NCBI GenBank assembly: GCA_964654995.1
Contig: CAZZKF010000006.1
Location: 3,261-67,260 of the forward strand
DNA length: 64,000 nucleotides
Source: CAZZKF01 sp964654995
GTDB lineage: Bacteria; Pseudomonadota; Alphaproteobacteria; CAZZKF01
Direction of reading: 5' to 3'
Positions within the stretch are counted from its first letter, which is position 1. Each line of letters opens with the position of its first letter. This document shows positions 45,209 to 52,224 of the stretch, piece by piece. The notes under the pieces are model-generated. The model was not told the origin of the DNA, ran no database searches, and saw only the letters and a list, made by a program, of their open reading frames with translations. Both the position numbers and the translations under genes were made by a program.

Positions 45209-47985
45209 GCGAAACCCTCACCTTCACGCTTGACGGCCAGGACGTCGAGGCGCGCGCCGACGAGACCATCTGGCAGGTCGCCCGCCGGTTTGGCACCGAG
45301 ATTCCGCACCTGTGCTATGCGCCGAAGCCCGGTTATCGGGCCGACGGGAATTGTCGCGCCTGCATGGTCGAGATCGAGGGCGAGCGGGTGCTCGCCGCAT
45401 CCTGCATCCGCAGGCCGGCGCCCGGCATGGTCGTGCAAACCCAAAGCCCCCGGGCGCGAGACGCGCGGCGGCTGGTGATGGAGCTGCTGGTCGCCGACCA
45501 GCCGGCGGGGGCTGCCGCACATGATCCGGAGTCCCACCTGTGGCAATGGGCCCGGCGCATCGGTGTGACCGCGAGCCGCCTTCCGGCCCGTGGGCGCCCG
45601 CCCGAGGACCGCAGCCATCCGGCCATGCGGGTCAATCTGGACGCCTGCATCCACTGCACCTTGTGTGTGCGCGCCTGCCGCGAGGTGCAGGTCAACGATG
45701 TCATCGGCATGGCCGGGCGCGGCGCCCATGCCCGCATCGTCTTCGATTTCGACGATCCGATGGGCGAGAGCACCTGCGTGGCCTGTGGCGAATGCGTGCA
45801 GGCGTGTCCCACCGGCGCGCTCTTGCCGGCCACGGTGGTCGAGCAGGCGGCCGCTGACGCAACCGTTGACGGCGCGCGTTCGGTGGACAGCGTCTGTCCC
45901 TATTGCGGGGTCGGCTGCCAGATCACCTATCACGTGCAAGGCGACCGGCTGATCGAGGTCGAAGGGCGGCCCGGCCCGGCCAACGACGGCCGCTTGTGCG
46001 TCAAGGGCCGCTTCGGTTTCGACTATGTCAGCCATCCCGACCGCCTGCTCACGCCCCTGATCCGGCGCGAAGACGCACCCAAGACGGTGGATCCGGACAT
46101 CGATCCGGCCAATCCGCTCAGCCATTTCCGGGAAGCGAGCTGGGAGGAGGCGCTCGATGCGGCCGCCGCCGGCCTGCGCCGCATTCTCGAGCGCCATGGC
46201 AGCCGCAGCCTCGCCGGCTTCGGCTCGGCCAAATGCTCGAACGAAGAGGCCTATCTGTTCCAGAAGCTGGTGCGCACCGGGTTCGGCAACAACAATGTCG
46301 ATCACTGCACCCGGCTGTGCCATGCCTCGTCGGTGGCCGCGCTGCTCGAAGGCATCGGCTCGGGCGCCGTGACCGCGCCGTTCACCGATGCGCTTCACGC
46401 CGACGTTATCATCACCATCGGCTGCAACCCGGTCGAGAACCACCCGGTTGCCGCCACCTTCTTCAAGAACGCCGCCAGGGCCGGCAAGACTCTGATCGTC
46501 ATGGACCCGCGCGGGGTGGCGCTCAAGCGCCATGCCACCCACATGCTGCAGTTCAGACCGGGAGCGGACGTGGCGCTCCTGAACGCCATGATGAACGTAA
46601 TCGTCGAGGAAGGCCTCTATGACCGTCAGTACATCGAGAAGTATACGGAGGGTTTCGAGGCCTATGCCGAGCACCTGCGCCGCTTCCCGCCCGAGAAAAT
46701 GGCGCAAGTTTGCGGCATCGAGCCCGAGACCATCCGCACCGTGGCCCGCACCTTCGCCACCGCCGACCGGGCGATCATCTTCTGGGGCATGGGGGTCTCG
46801 CAGCATGTTCACGGCACCGACAACGCCCGCTGTCTGATCGCGCTGGCGCTGATGTGCGGCCATGTCGGGCGCCCGGGCACCGGCCTGCATCCCCTGCGCG
46901 GCCAGAACAATGTGCAAGGGGCATCGGACGCCGGGCTCATCCCGATGGTCTATCCCGATTATCAGCCGGTGACCGATGACGATGTACGCCGGCGCTTCGA
47001 GGACGCCTGGGGCACGTCGCTGGACCCCGAGGCCGGGCTCACGGTGGTCGAAATCATGGATGCGGTGCATGCCGGGGAGATCAGGGGCATGTACATCATG
47101 GGCGAGAACCCGGCGATGTCGGACCCCGATGCCCATCACGCCCGCGAGGCGCTCGCCCGGCTCGAGCACCTGGTGGTTCAGGACCTGTTCCTGACCGAGA
47201 CCGCGGTCTATGCCGACGTCGTGCTGCCGGCCTCGGCCTGGCCGGAAAAGGACGGCACGGTGACCAATTCCAACCGCCAGGTGCAGATGGGCCGGCGCGC
47301 CCTTCCCTTGCCCGGGCAGGCGCGGCCCGACTGGTGGATCGTCCAGGAAATCGCCAGACGCCTGGGGCTCGACTGGAACTACGCCCATCCGCGCGATATC
47401 TACGCCGAAATGGCCGCCGTCATGCCCTCGCTCGACAACATCACCTGGGAGCGGCTTGAGCGCGAAAACGCGGTCACCTACCCCTGTCCGGCCCCCGATC
47501 AGCCGGGCCAGGCGGTGGTCTTCGGCGATGGCTTCCCGACGCCCACCGGCAAGGCCCGGTTTGTCCCCGCCGACATCATCCCGCCCGACGAGCAGCCGGA
47601 TGACGACTATCCGATGATCCTGACCACCGGGCGTCAGCTCGAACACTGGCACACCGGCGCCATGACCCGGCGGGCGGAAGTGCTCGATGCCCTCGAGCCG
47701 GCGGCGATCGCCACCCTGTGCCCGGCGGATCTGCGCGCCATCGGCGCCAAGCCCGGCGACGCGATCCGGGTGAGCACCCGGCGCGGCAGCATCGAGCTCA
47801 CCGCGCGCATGGACAGCGGCGTGCCCCGGGGTGCCATTTTCATCCCCTTCTGTTACGCGGAAGCGGCGGCCAATATGCTGACCAATCCGGCGCTCGATCC
47901 GTTCGGGAAGATCCCCGAGTTCAAGTTCTGCGCCGCCCGCATCGAGAAGATCGAGGAGAGCCCGGCGCAGCGCCCCCAGGCTTAA
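45205..47985 (+). CDS. fdsA: Formate dehydrogenase catalytic (alpha) subunit
   Basis: Molybdenum- or tungsten-bis-pterin enzyme oxidising formate to CO2, 926 aa, no signal peptide, hence cytoplasmic. N-terminal [2Fe-2S] domain with CYAPKPGYRADGNCRAC; 4Fe-4S ferredoxin clusters CIHCTLCVRACREVQ and CVACGECVQACPTGAL; catalytic core starting SVCPYCGVGCQITY (4Fe-4S) with active-site Cys in NNNVDHCTRLCHASSV (Cys, not selenocysteine). The C-terminal MopB domain begins near YPMILTTGRQLEHWHTGAMT. Electrons pass to NAD via the fused FdsB. Convergent with mobA, overlapping by 4 nt. Confidence 0.95.
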   Translation: MSETLTFTLDGQDVEARADETIWQVARRFGTEIPHLCYAPKPGYRADGNCRACMVEIEGERVLAASCIRRPAPGMVVQTQSPRARDARRLVMELLVADQPAGAAAHDPESHLWQWARRIGVTASRLPARGRPPEDRSHPAMRVNLDACIHCTLCVRACREVQVNDVIGMAGRGAHARIVFDFDDPMGESTCVACGECVQACPTGALLPATVVEQAAADATVDGARSVDSVCPYCGVGCQITYHVQGDRLIEVEGRPGPANDGRLCVKGRFGFDYVSHPDRLLTPLIRREDAPKTVDPDIDPANPLSHFREASWEEALDAAAAGLRRILERHGSRSLAGFGSAKCSNEEAYLFQKLVRTGFGNNNVDHCTRLCHASSVAALLEGIGSGAVTAPFTDALHADVIITIGCNPVENHPVAATFFKNAARAGKTLIVMDPRGVALKRHATHMLQFRPGADVALLNAMMNVIVEEGLYDRQYIEKYTEGFEAYAEHLRRFPPEKMAQVCGIEPETIRTVARTFATADRAIIFWGMGVSQHVHGTDNARCLIALALMCGHVGRPGTGLHPLRGQNNVQGASDAGLIPMVYPDYQPVTDDDVRRRFEDAWGTSLDPEAGLTVVEIMDAVHAGEIRGMYIMGENPAMSDPDAHHAREALARLEHLVVQDLFLTETAVYADVVLPASAWPEKDGTVTNSNRQVQMGRRALPLPGQARPDWWIVQEIARRLGLDWNYAHPRDIYAEMAAVMPSLDNITWERLERENAVTYPCPAPDQPGQAVVFGDGFPTPTGKARFVPADIIPPDEQPDDDYPMILTTGRQLEHWHTGAMTRRAEVLDALEPAAIATLCPADLRAIGAKPGDAIRVSTRRGSIELTARMDSGVPRGAIFIPFCYAEAAANMLTNPALDPFGKIPEFKFCAARIEKIEESPAQRPQA

Positions 47986-48629
47986 GGCGCACGACCGCCC
48001 TGCGCCTGCAGCAGCCGCTCGGCGGCGGCCAGATCGCCGGCCCGGTTGGCGTTGAAGAAGGGGTCAATGGGCTGATCCGGCCATTCGACGACATGCAGGC
48101 GATGGCGCGCCGTCCACACATCGATCCGGCGCAAGCCCTCGTCGACCAGGGCGCGGCGCAGATCATCGGCGAGCGCGACGGGCCACAGGGCGACCACCGG
48201 ATGGGTGCGCCCGCCCGAGGCGGCGCAGGCGATGGCGGTCTCGTCCCCGGCCACCGCTTGCGCCAGCCGGACGACCAGATCGGCAGGCAGAAACGGCGCA
48301 TCGGTCGGCACCGTGAGAATGCGGCAGGCATCCGGCACCTGCGCGCCCGCCCACATCATGCCGGTGAGCACGCCGGCGAGTGGCCCGGCAAAGCCTTCGA
48401 TCACGTCCGATGCCACCGGCAAACCATAGCTGGCGAAGCGGTGCGGATCGCCGTTGGCGTTGAGCACCAGCCGATCGACCTGCGGTGCCACACGCGCGAT
48501 CACGTGATCGAGGAGCGGCCGGCCGGCGAGTTCGCGCAGGCATTTGTCACCGCCGCCCATGCGCCGGGCCAGCCCGCCGGCCAGCAGCACGCCGACGATC
48601 GGGCCGCGCGCTGCCGGATCACTCGCCAA
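47982..48629 (-). CDS. mobA: Molybdenum cofactor guanylyltransferase MobA
   Basis: Attaches GMP to molybdopterin to make the guanine-dinucleotide cofactor needed by FdsA. Motifs: GVLLAGGLARRMGGGDKCLR (nucleotide-binding start), PTDAPFLPADLV, NANGD. TTG 48629 (215 aa) is preferred; it overlaps fdhD by 11 nt. The ATG at 48707 would overlap fdhD by 89 nt and add a basic tail. Downstream of fdhD in the same operon, opposing the formate dehydrogenase genes. Confidence 0.88.
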   Translation of the reverse strand: MASDPAARGPIVGVLLAGGLARRMGGGDKCLRELAGRPLLDHVIARVAPQVDRLVLNANGDPHRFASYGLPVASDVIEGFAGPLAGVLTGMMWAGAQVPDACRILTVPTDAPFLPADLVVRLAQAVAGDETAIACAASGGRTHPVVALWPVALADDLRRALVDEGLRRIDVWTARHRLHVVEWPDQPIDPFFNANRAGDLAAAERLLQAQGGRAP

Positions 48630-49491
48630 GGCTCGCCTTTCGCTGGATGCGCGGGCTTTCGGCCGGCACCTGCGCCGGATCGGCGTCATAAACCAGGCGG
48701 TCCTCACCCGAGACGCAGATGAACCGCTTGCCCCGGGCGCGGCCGATCAGGGTCAGGCCGGCGCGGCGCGCCAGCTCGACGCCGGAGGCGGTAAAGCCCG
48801 AGCGCGACATCAGGACGGGCACGCGCATCTGCACGCATTTGATGACCATTTCGCTGGTCAACCGGCCGGTGGTATAGAGCAGCTTGTCCTCAGGGCTCAT
48901 GCCATGAAGGAACATGTAGCCGGCGATCTTGTCGATGGCGTTGTGGCGCCCGACGTCTTCCATGTAGATGAGCGGCCGGTCCCCCTGGCACAGCACGCAG
49001 CCGTGCACCGCCCCGGCGGTCAGGTAAAGGCTCTCGGTGGTGTTGATGCGCCGGGCCAGGGCATACAGCCAGGAGGTGCGCACCGTCACGTCGTCGGCCA
49101 GCCGCGACTGCTCGAATTTTTCCATGATGTCGCCGAACACCGTGCCCTGGGCGCAGCCCGAGGTCAGCGTCTTTTTCTTCAGCCTCGCCTCGTAATCGGT
49201 CTCGCGTTCGGTGCGCACGACGATGACGTCGATCTCGTCATCGACGTCGACATGCGTAATCACGTCGTCGGCGCGGATCATGTTCTGATTGAGCAGAAAG
49301 CCGACACCGAGATAACGCGGATGATCGCCGACCGTCATCAGGGTGACGATTTCCTGGGAATTCAGGAACAGGGTGAAGGCGCGCTCCATCGGCACCGCGA
49401 TCTCGCAGGCCGTCTGTTCGTGATCGATGCCGGCGATGCGGCGCGTGAGCTGCGGGTTGCCGGGCTGCGGCTTAACGATAAATTCATCCAT
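48619..49491 (-). CDS. fdhD: Formate dehydrogenase sulfurtransferase FdhD
   Basis: Delivers sulfur to the molybdenum cofactor of formate dehydrogenase, 290 aa from ATG 49491 with GAGG upstream; the frame is open far beyond but that part is a shadow of cysQ. Conserved pieces: CEIAVPMERAFTLFLNSQEI, GFLLNQNMI, MEDVGRHNAIDKIAGYM, TGRLTSEMVIKCVQ. The usual CxxC site reads TSGCAQGTV with a single Cys (C113), so the second cysteine of the E. coli motif is missing. Operon with mobA. Confidence 0.93.
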   Translation of the reverse strand: MDEFIVKPQPGNPQLTRRIAGIDHEQTACEIAVPMERAFTLFLNSQEIVTLMTVGDHPRYLGVGFLLNQNMIRADDVITHVDVDDEIDVIVVRTERETDYEARLKKKTLTSGCAQGTVFGDIMEKFEQSRLADDVTVRTSWLYALARRINTTESLYLTAGAVHGCVLCQGDRPLIYMEDVGRHNAIDKIAGYMFLHGMSPEDKLLYTTGRLTSEMVIKCVQMRVPVLMSRSGFTASGVELARRAGLTLIGRARGKRFICVSGEDRLVYDADPAQVPAESPRIQRKASLGE

Positions 49492-49596
49492 GCCCTCAAT
49501 ATGTGGCAAAGGCTTGGCGCTGCCAACCGGGACGGTGGACAGACCCGATCGCCGGCGCCATGATGCGGCGCGCAACCACAACAGAAGGCCCCCCCA

Positions 49597-50379
49597 ATGA
49601 CCCTTGACCGGCAGCGGATCGTCGACGCCCTGCGCGAGATTGCCCTTGAGGCCGGGCGCGCCATCCTCGAGATTTACCAGCATGACATCGCGGTGCGCGA
49701 GAAGGACGACCGCAGCCCCGTAACCGACGCCGATACCGCGGCGGAAGCGATCATTCTCGCCCGGCTGGCCGAGCTGACACCGGGGATTCCGATCATCGCC
49801 GAAGAGCAGGTGGCGGCCGGCAAGGTGCCTCAGATCGCCGAACGCTTCTGGCTGGTCGATCCCCTGGACGGCACCAAGGAATTCATCAGCCGCAACGGCG
49901 AATTCACCGTCAATATTGCACTGATCGAGGGCGACCGGCCGACATTGGGCGTCGTCTATGCGCCGGCCCGGGGGCGGCTGTTCCTGGCCGGGCCCGATGG
50001 CGCCACTGTCGAGGAACAGGGGGCGCCCGGCGTCTGGTCGGAACCGCGCGCGATTGCCGTGCGCGCCGCGCCACCGGACGGCCTCACCGTCGTCGCCAGC
50101 CGCTCGCACCGCGACGAGAAGACCGACAAGTACCTCGAGCAGTTCAACGTCAAGACCCTGATCTCGGCCGGCAGTTCGCTCAAGTTCTGCCTGGTGGCAG
50201 CCGGCGAGGCCGATCTTTATCCGCGTCTCGGGCGCACCATGGAATGGGACACGGCGGCCGGCCACGCGGTCCTGGCGGCCGCCGGCGGCCGGGTGGAGAC
50301 GCTCGACGGTGCGCCGCTCACCTACGGCAAGGGACCGATCTTCGAGAACCCGTTCTTCGTCGCCCGCGGCGGCGACTGA
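49597..50379 (+). CDS. cysQ: 3'(2'),5'-bisphosphate nucleotidase CysQ
   Basis: Inositol-phosphatase superfamily enzyme, 260 aa, hydrolysing PAP to AMP and phosphate during sulfate assimilation. Metal-site motifs DRSPVTDADTAAE, IPIIAEEQ and WLVDPLDGTKEFI, and the C-terminal RTMEWDTAAGHAVLAAAGG, are all conserved. Divergent from fdhD. Confidence 0.94.
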   Translation: MTLDRQRIVDALREIALEAGRAILEIYQHDIAVREKDDRSPVTDADTAAEAIILARLAELTPGIPIIAEEQVAAGKVPQIAERFWLVDPLDGTKEFISRNGEFTVNIALIEGDRPTLGVVYAPARGRLFLAGPDGATVEEQGAPGVWSEPRAIAVRAAPPDGLTVVASRSHRDEKTDKYLEQFNVKTLISAGSSLKFCLVAAGEADLYPRLGRTMEWDTAAGHAVLAAAGGRVETLDGAPLTYGKGPIFENPFFVARGGD

Positions 50380-50789
50380 CGCCGCCGCCAGAGCCGTGCC
50401 CGGGCACCTGCCGCACAACAGGGGCTTGGCGCCGCGCCGCCGTTGTTCTAACATTTGACGGCAGGGCCGGGCGCCGGCTTGAAAGCGGGCGCGCGGCGAC
50501 CTTAATTGAAAGTACCGGTAACGGGCACCCTGTGACGGGTGAGTGTGTTTGACGATTGATGTTGTGGTCCAAGACGCGGTGAGCCCTGCCGGGCGGCGGG
50601 GCGTGCGCTTGGGGTTATCCGCTTCGGCGCGGGCCTTTCGTGAGGACAGCCCGCCCGCCCAAAACCAGACCAGCAAGAACAGGCAAGCGGCCGGATTAGC
50701 ATTCGGTCAACCATTTGGGCTGACAATAACAGCATGGACAAGACCCCGAGGGAGGCGCCGAAGGAGAGTGAAGTACGGAGTGATCAGTC
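50380..50789. other. 410-nt region without a recognised gene
   Basis: GC-rich intergenic sequence between cysQ and usg. It includes a small hairpin CACCC-N6-GGGTG (around 50528-50543) and a GC-rich pairing region near 50590-50670. Short open frames here show no family resemblance. An unannotated leader or small RNA is possible but I see no diagnostic motif. Confidence 0.5.
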
Positions 50790-51025
50790 ATGAAACCTGA
50801 CGACATGTTGCGTGGCAACTACCATCTTACGACGGCCGAGATCCTGTATTACATGCCGGATCACCCGAGCCTGATCCAGAGCTTCGTCTGGCAGCAGTAC
50901 GATCTGGCGCCGCATTATCCGGCCTTGCGCAAATTCCTCGATTACTGGACCAAGCACATCGAAGCCAAGCTGCATTCGGTGTGCGTCGGCTCGCGCGAGA
51001 TCTTCGCGCCGACCGAAATCGTCTA
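50790..51025 (+). CDS. Usg family protein, C-terminus lost in gap
   Basis: Partial gene, 78 codons before the N gap. LTTAEILYYMPDHPSLIQSF and VWQQYDLAPHYPALRKFLDY match Usg, a short (about 90 aa) alphaproteobacterial protein first noted near the trp genes; its function is unknown. GGAG lies about 10 nt before the ATG. About ten C-terminal residues are missing because of the assembly gap. Confidence 0.85.
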
Positions 51026-51125
51026 NNNNNNNNNNNNNNNNNNNNNNNNNNNNNNNNNNNNNNNNNNNNNNNNNNNNNNNNNNNNNNNNNNNNNNNNNNN
51101 NNNNNNNNNNNNNNNNNNNNNNNNN
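51026..51125. other. 100-N assembly gap
   Basis: Exactly 100 unknown bases. It removes the end of usg and any sequence between usg and the heat-shock promoter at 51166. Confidence 0.99.
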
Positions 51126-51165
51126 CGCGCGTTTGCGCCGTGTTTTGCGCCGCCCCTGCAGCCCT

Positions 51166-51192
51166 CTTGAAATCGCGCCGGGCGCTCCTAAC
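51166..51192 (+). promoter_or_regulatory. RpoH (sigma-32)-type promoter for the small heat-shock gene
   Basis: CTTGAAAT (-35) begins at 51166 and CCTAAC (-10) at 51187, with 17 nt between the CTTG core and the -10. This fits the alphaproteobacterial heat-shock pattern CTTG-N17/18-CYTAT. A start near 51199 gives a leader of about 100 nt before the hsp20 ATG. Confidence 0.6.
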
Positions 51193-51270
51193 TCAAAAGC
51201 AGGCGGATGCCGCAATCGGGTCCGCCGATCATAAGCAACGAAGGCGTGGCCATGGTGGCGCGCCGCAACC

Positions 51271-51298
51271 TTGATATCGCTTGAAAGGAGGATATCAA
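51271..51298 (+). promoter_or_regulatory. ROSE-type RNA thermometer hairpin over the hsp20 ribosome-binding site
   Basis: TTGATATC (51271-51278) pairs with GATATCAA (51291-51298); inside, a bulged G then CTT pairs with GAG around GAAAG. The left arm contains TCGCT (RNA U-C-G-C-U), the ROSE signature U(U/C)GCU, facing AGGA of the AAAGGAGG ribosome-binding site. The hairpin closes on the first base of the ATG. Melting on heating would release translation. ROSE elements are known upstream of rhizobial hsp20 genes. Confidence 0.75.
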
Positions 51299-51765
51299 TG
51301 CGTACGACCTTTGATTTTTCACCCCTGTTCCGCTCGGTGATCGGCTTCGATCACACCTCGCGTCTGCTGGACTCGGCGCTGGAGCAGTTGAGCAGCAATT
51401 CATCGTCCTATCCGCCCTATAACATCGAGAAGCTGGGCGAGAACGAGTATCGGATTTCGCTGGCCGTTGCCGGTTTCGGCGAGGACGATCTCGACGTCAC
51501 CGTCGCCGACAACACGCTGACCGTCAAGGGCGCCGGCCGCAAGAACGGCGAGGATACGACCTATCTCTATCGCGGCATCGCCGGTCGGGCGTTCGAGCGC
51601 CGCTTCCAGCTTGCCGATCACATCGAGGTGACCGGTGCGCGCCTCGAGAACGGCATTCTGGAGATCGACCTGGTGCGCGAAATTCCGGAAAGCCAGAAGC
51701 CGCGCAAGATTGCCATCGGCAGCCGTGGCAAGAAAGCCCGGCGTCTGACCGCGCGGGCGGCCTGA
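51298..51765 (+). CDS. Hsp20 family small heat-shock protein
   Basis: Alpha-crystallin-type chaperone, 155 aa (IbpA/HspH class). Starts MRTTFDFSPLFRSVIGFDH; the alpha-crystallin domain includes PPYNIEKLGENEYRISLAVA and GRAFERRFQLADHIEVTGA; NGILEIDLVREIPE is the conserved C-terminal strand. The tail has KIAIG, an I-x-I-like oligomerisation motif. AAAGGAGG precedes the ATG and is sequestered in a hairpin. Followed by a strong bidirectional hairpin at 51790. Confidence 0.95.
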   Translation: MRTTFDFSPLFRSVIGFDHTSRLLDSALEQLSSNSSSYPPYNIEKLGENEYRISLAVAGFGEDDLDVTVADNTLTVKGAGRKNGEDTTYLYRGIAGRAFERRFQLADHIEVTGARLENGILEIDLVREIPESQKPRKIAIGSRGKKARRLTARAA

Positions 51766-51789
51766 TCTGATTCCGGACTGTCTGGAAGG

Positions 51790-51820
51790 AACGGCGTCTC
51801 GACCTAGTCGAGGCGCCGTT
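51790..51820. terminator. Bidirectional terminator between hsp20 and the convergent small gene
   Basis: AACGGCG-T-CTCGAC (51790-51803) pairs with GTCGAG-G-CGCCGTT (51807-51820), a 14-bp stem including one T-G wobble with a CTA loop. The loop is the complement of the TAG stop of the minus-strand gene, so the stem overlaps its 3' end. T-tracts are short on both sides. Confidence 0.65.
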
Positions 51821-52067
51821 TCATGCGGGCATACGCCAAGGCCGCGCGGGGCGCCGGAACCGCCGAGATTCCGTCCTCGTCCCAGAACTGGGCCAGACAG
51901 TGGGCGACGAAGGGCGCCGAGAAGCACGGGTAGCTGTGATCGGCGCGGCGCCGCCCGCGCAGGCTGCGCCGGTCCTGGCGGCGGCGCTCGTACATGCCGA
52001 CGGCGCGGGTCCCGGCCTCGCCAGCCACACTCAAACCGTTTCGTCCGCGTCTCGACTCGCTACTCAT
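51804..52067 (-). CDS. Small conserved hypothetical protein
   Basis: 87 aa, Arg-rich N-terminal half followed by YPCFSAPFVAHCLAQFWDED and ending ALAYARMKRRLD. The APFVAH pattern with a following Ala/Tyr-Arg tail resembles a widespread family of short alphaproteobacterial proteins of unknown function containing an APFLAHLIA-like core. Its stop sits in the terminator loop. Moderately confident that it is real. Confidence 0.55.
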   Translation of the reverse strand: MSSESRRGRNGLSVAGEAGTRAVGMYERRRQDRRSLRGRRRADHSYPCFSAPFVAHCLAQFWDEDGISAVPAPRAALAYARMKRRLD

Positions 52068-52224
52068 ACCGACACCCTCGTCTGTCGCCTGATTGCTCTT
52101 GCAGGCTTGAAATAGTTAACTCAGAACCCTGATATTATACCAGCGAAGGCCTGAAAACCCAAGGAATTTCAATATCTTGGTTAACGTGCGGCAGTGGCTT
52201 TGGTTAACGGCGAGGCCGGCCCGC
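52068..52224. other. Intergenic region with repeated TTGGTTAACG
   Basis: 157 nt between the small hypothetical gene and the dihydroorotase-like gene. It is AT-richer than its surroundings and contains two copies of TTGGTTAACG (starting 52177 and 52200, 23 nt apart) plus a further GTTAAC near 52117. These could be binding sites, but they do not form the TTAA-N7-TTAA CtrA arrangement. Confidence 0.4.

Noticed and set aside
45163..47652. 829-codon minus-strand frame opposite fdsA
   Set aside because: Shadow of the formate dehydrogenase gene.
50380..50789. Possible 6S, SRP or riboswitch RNA between cysQ and usg
   Set aside because: No diagnostic motif (for example the SRP tetraloop region or known riboswitch cores) was found; only generic GC-rich pairing.
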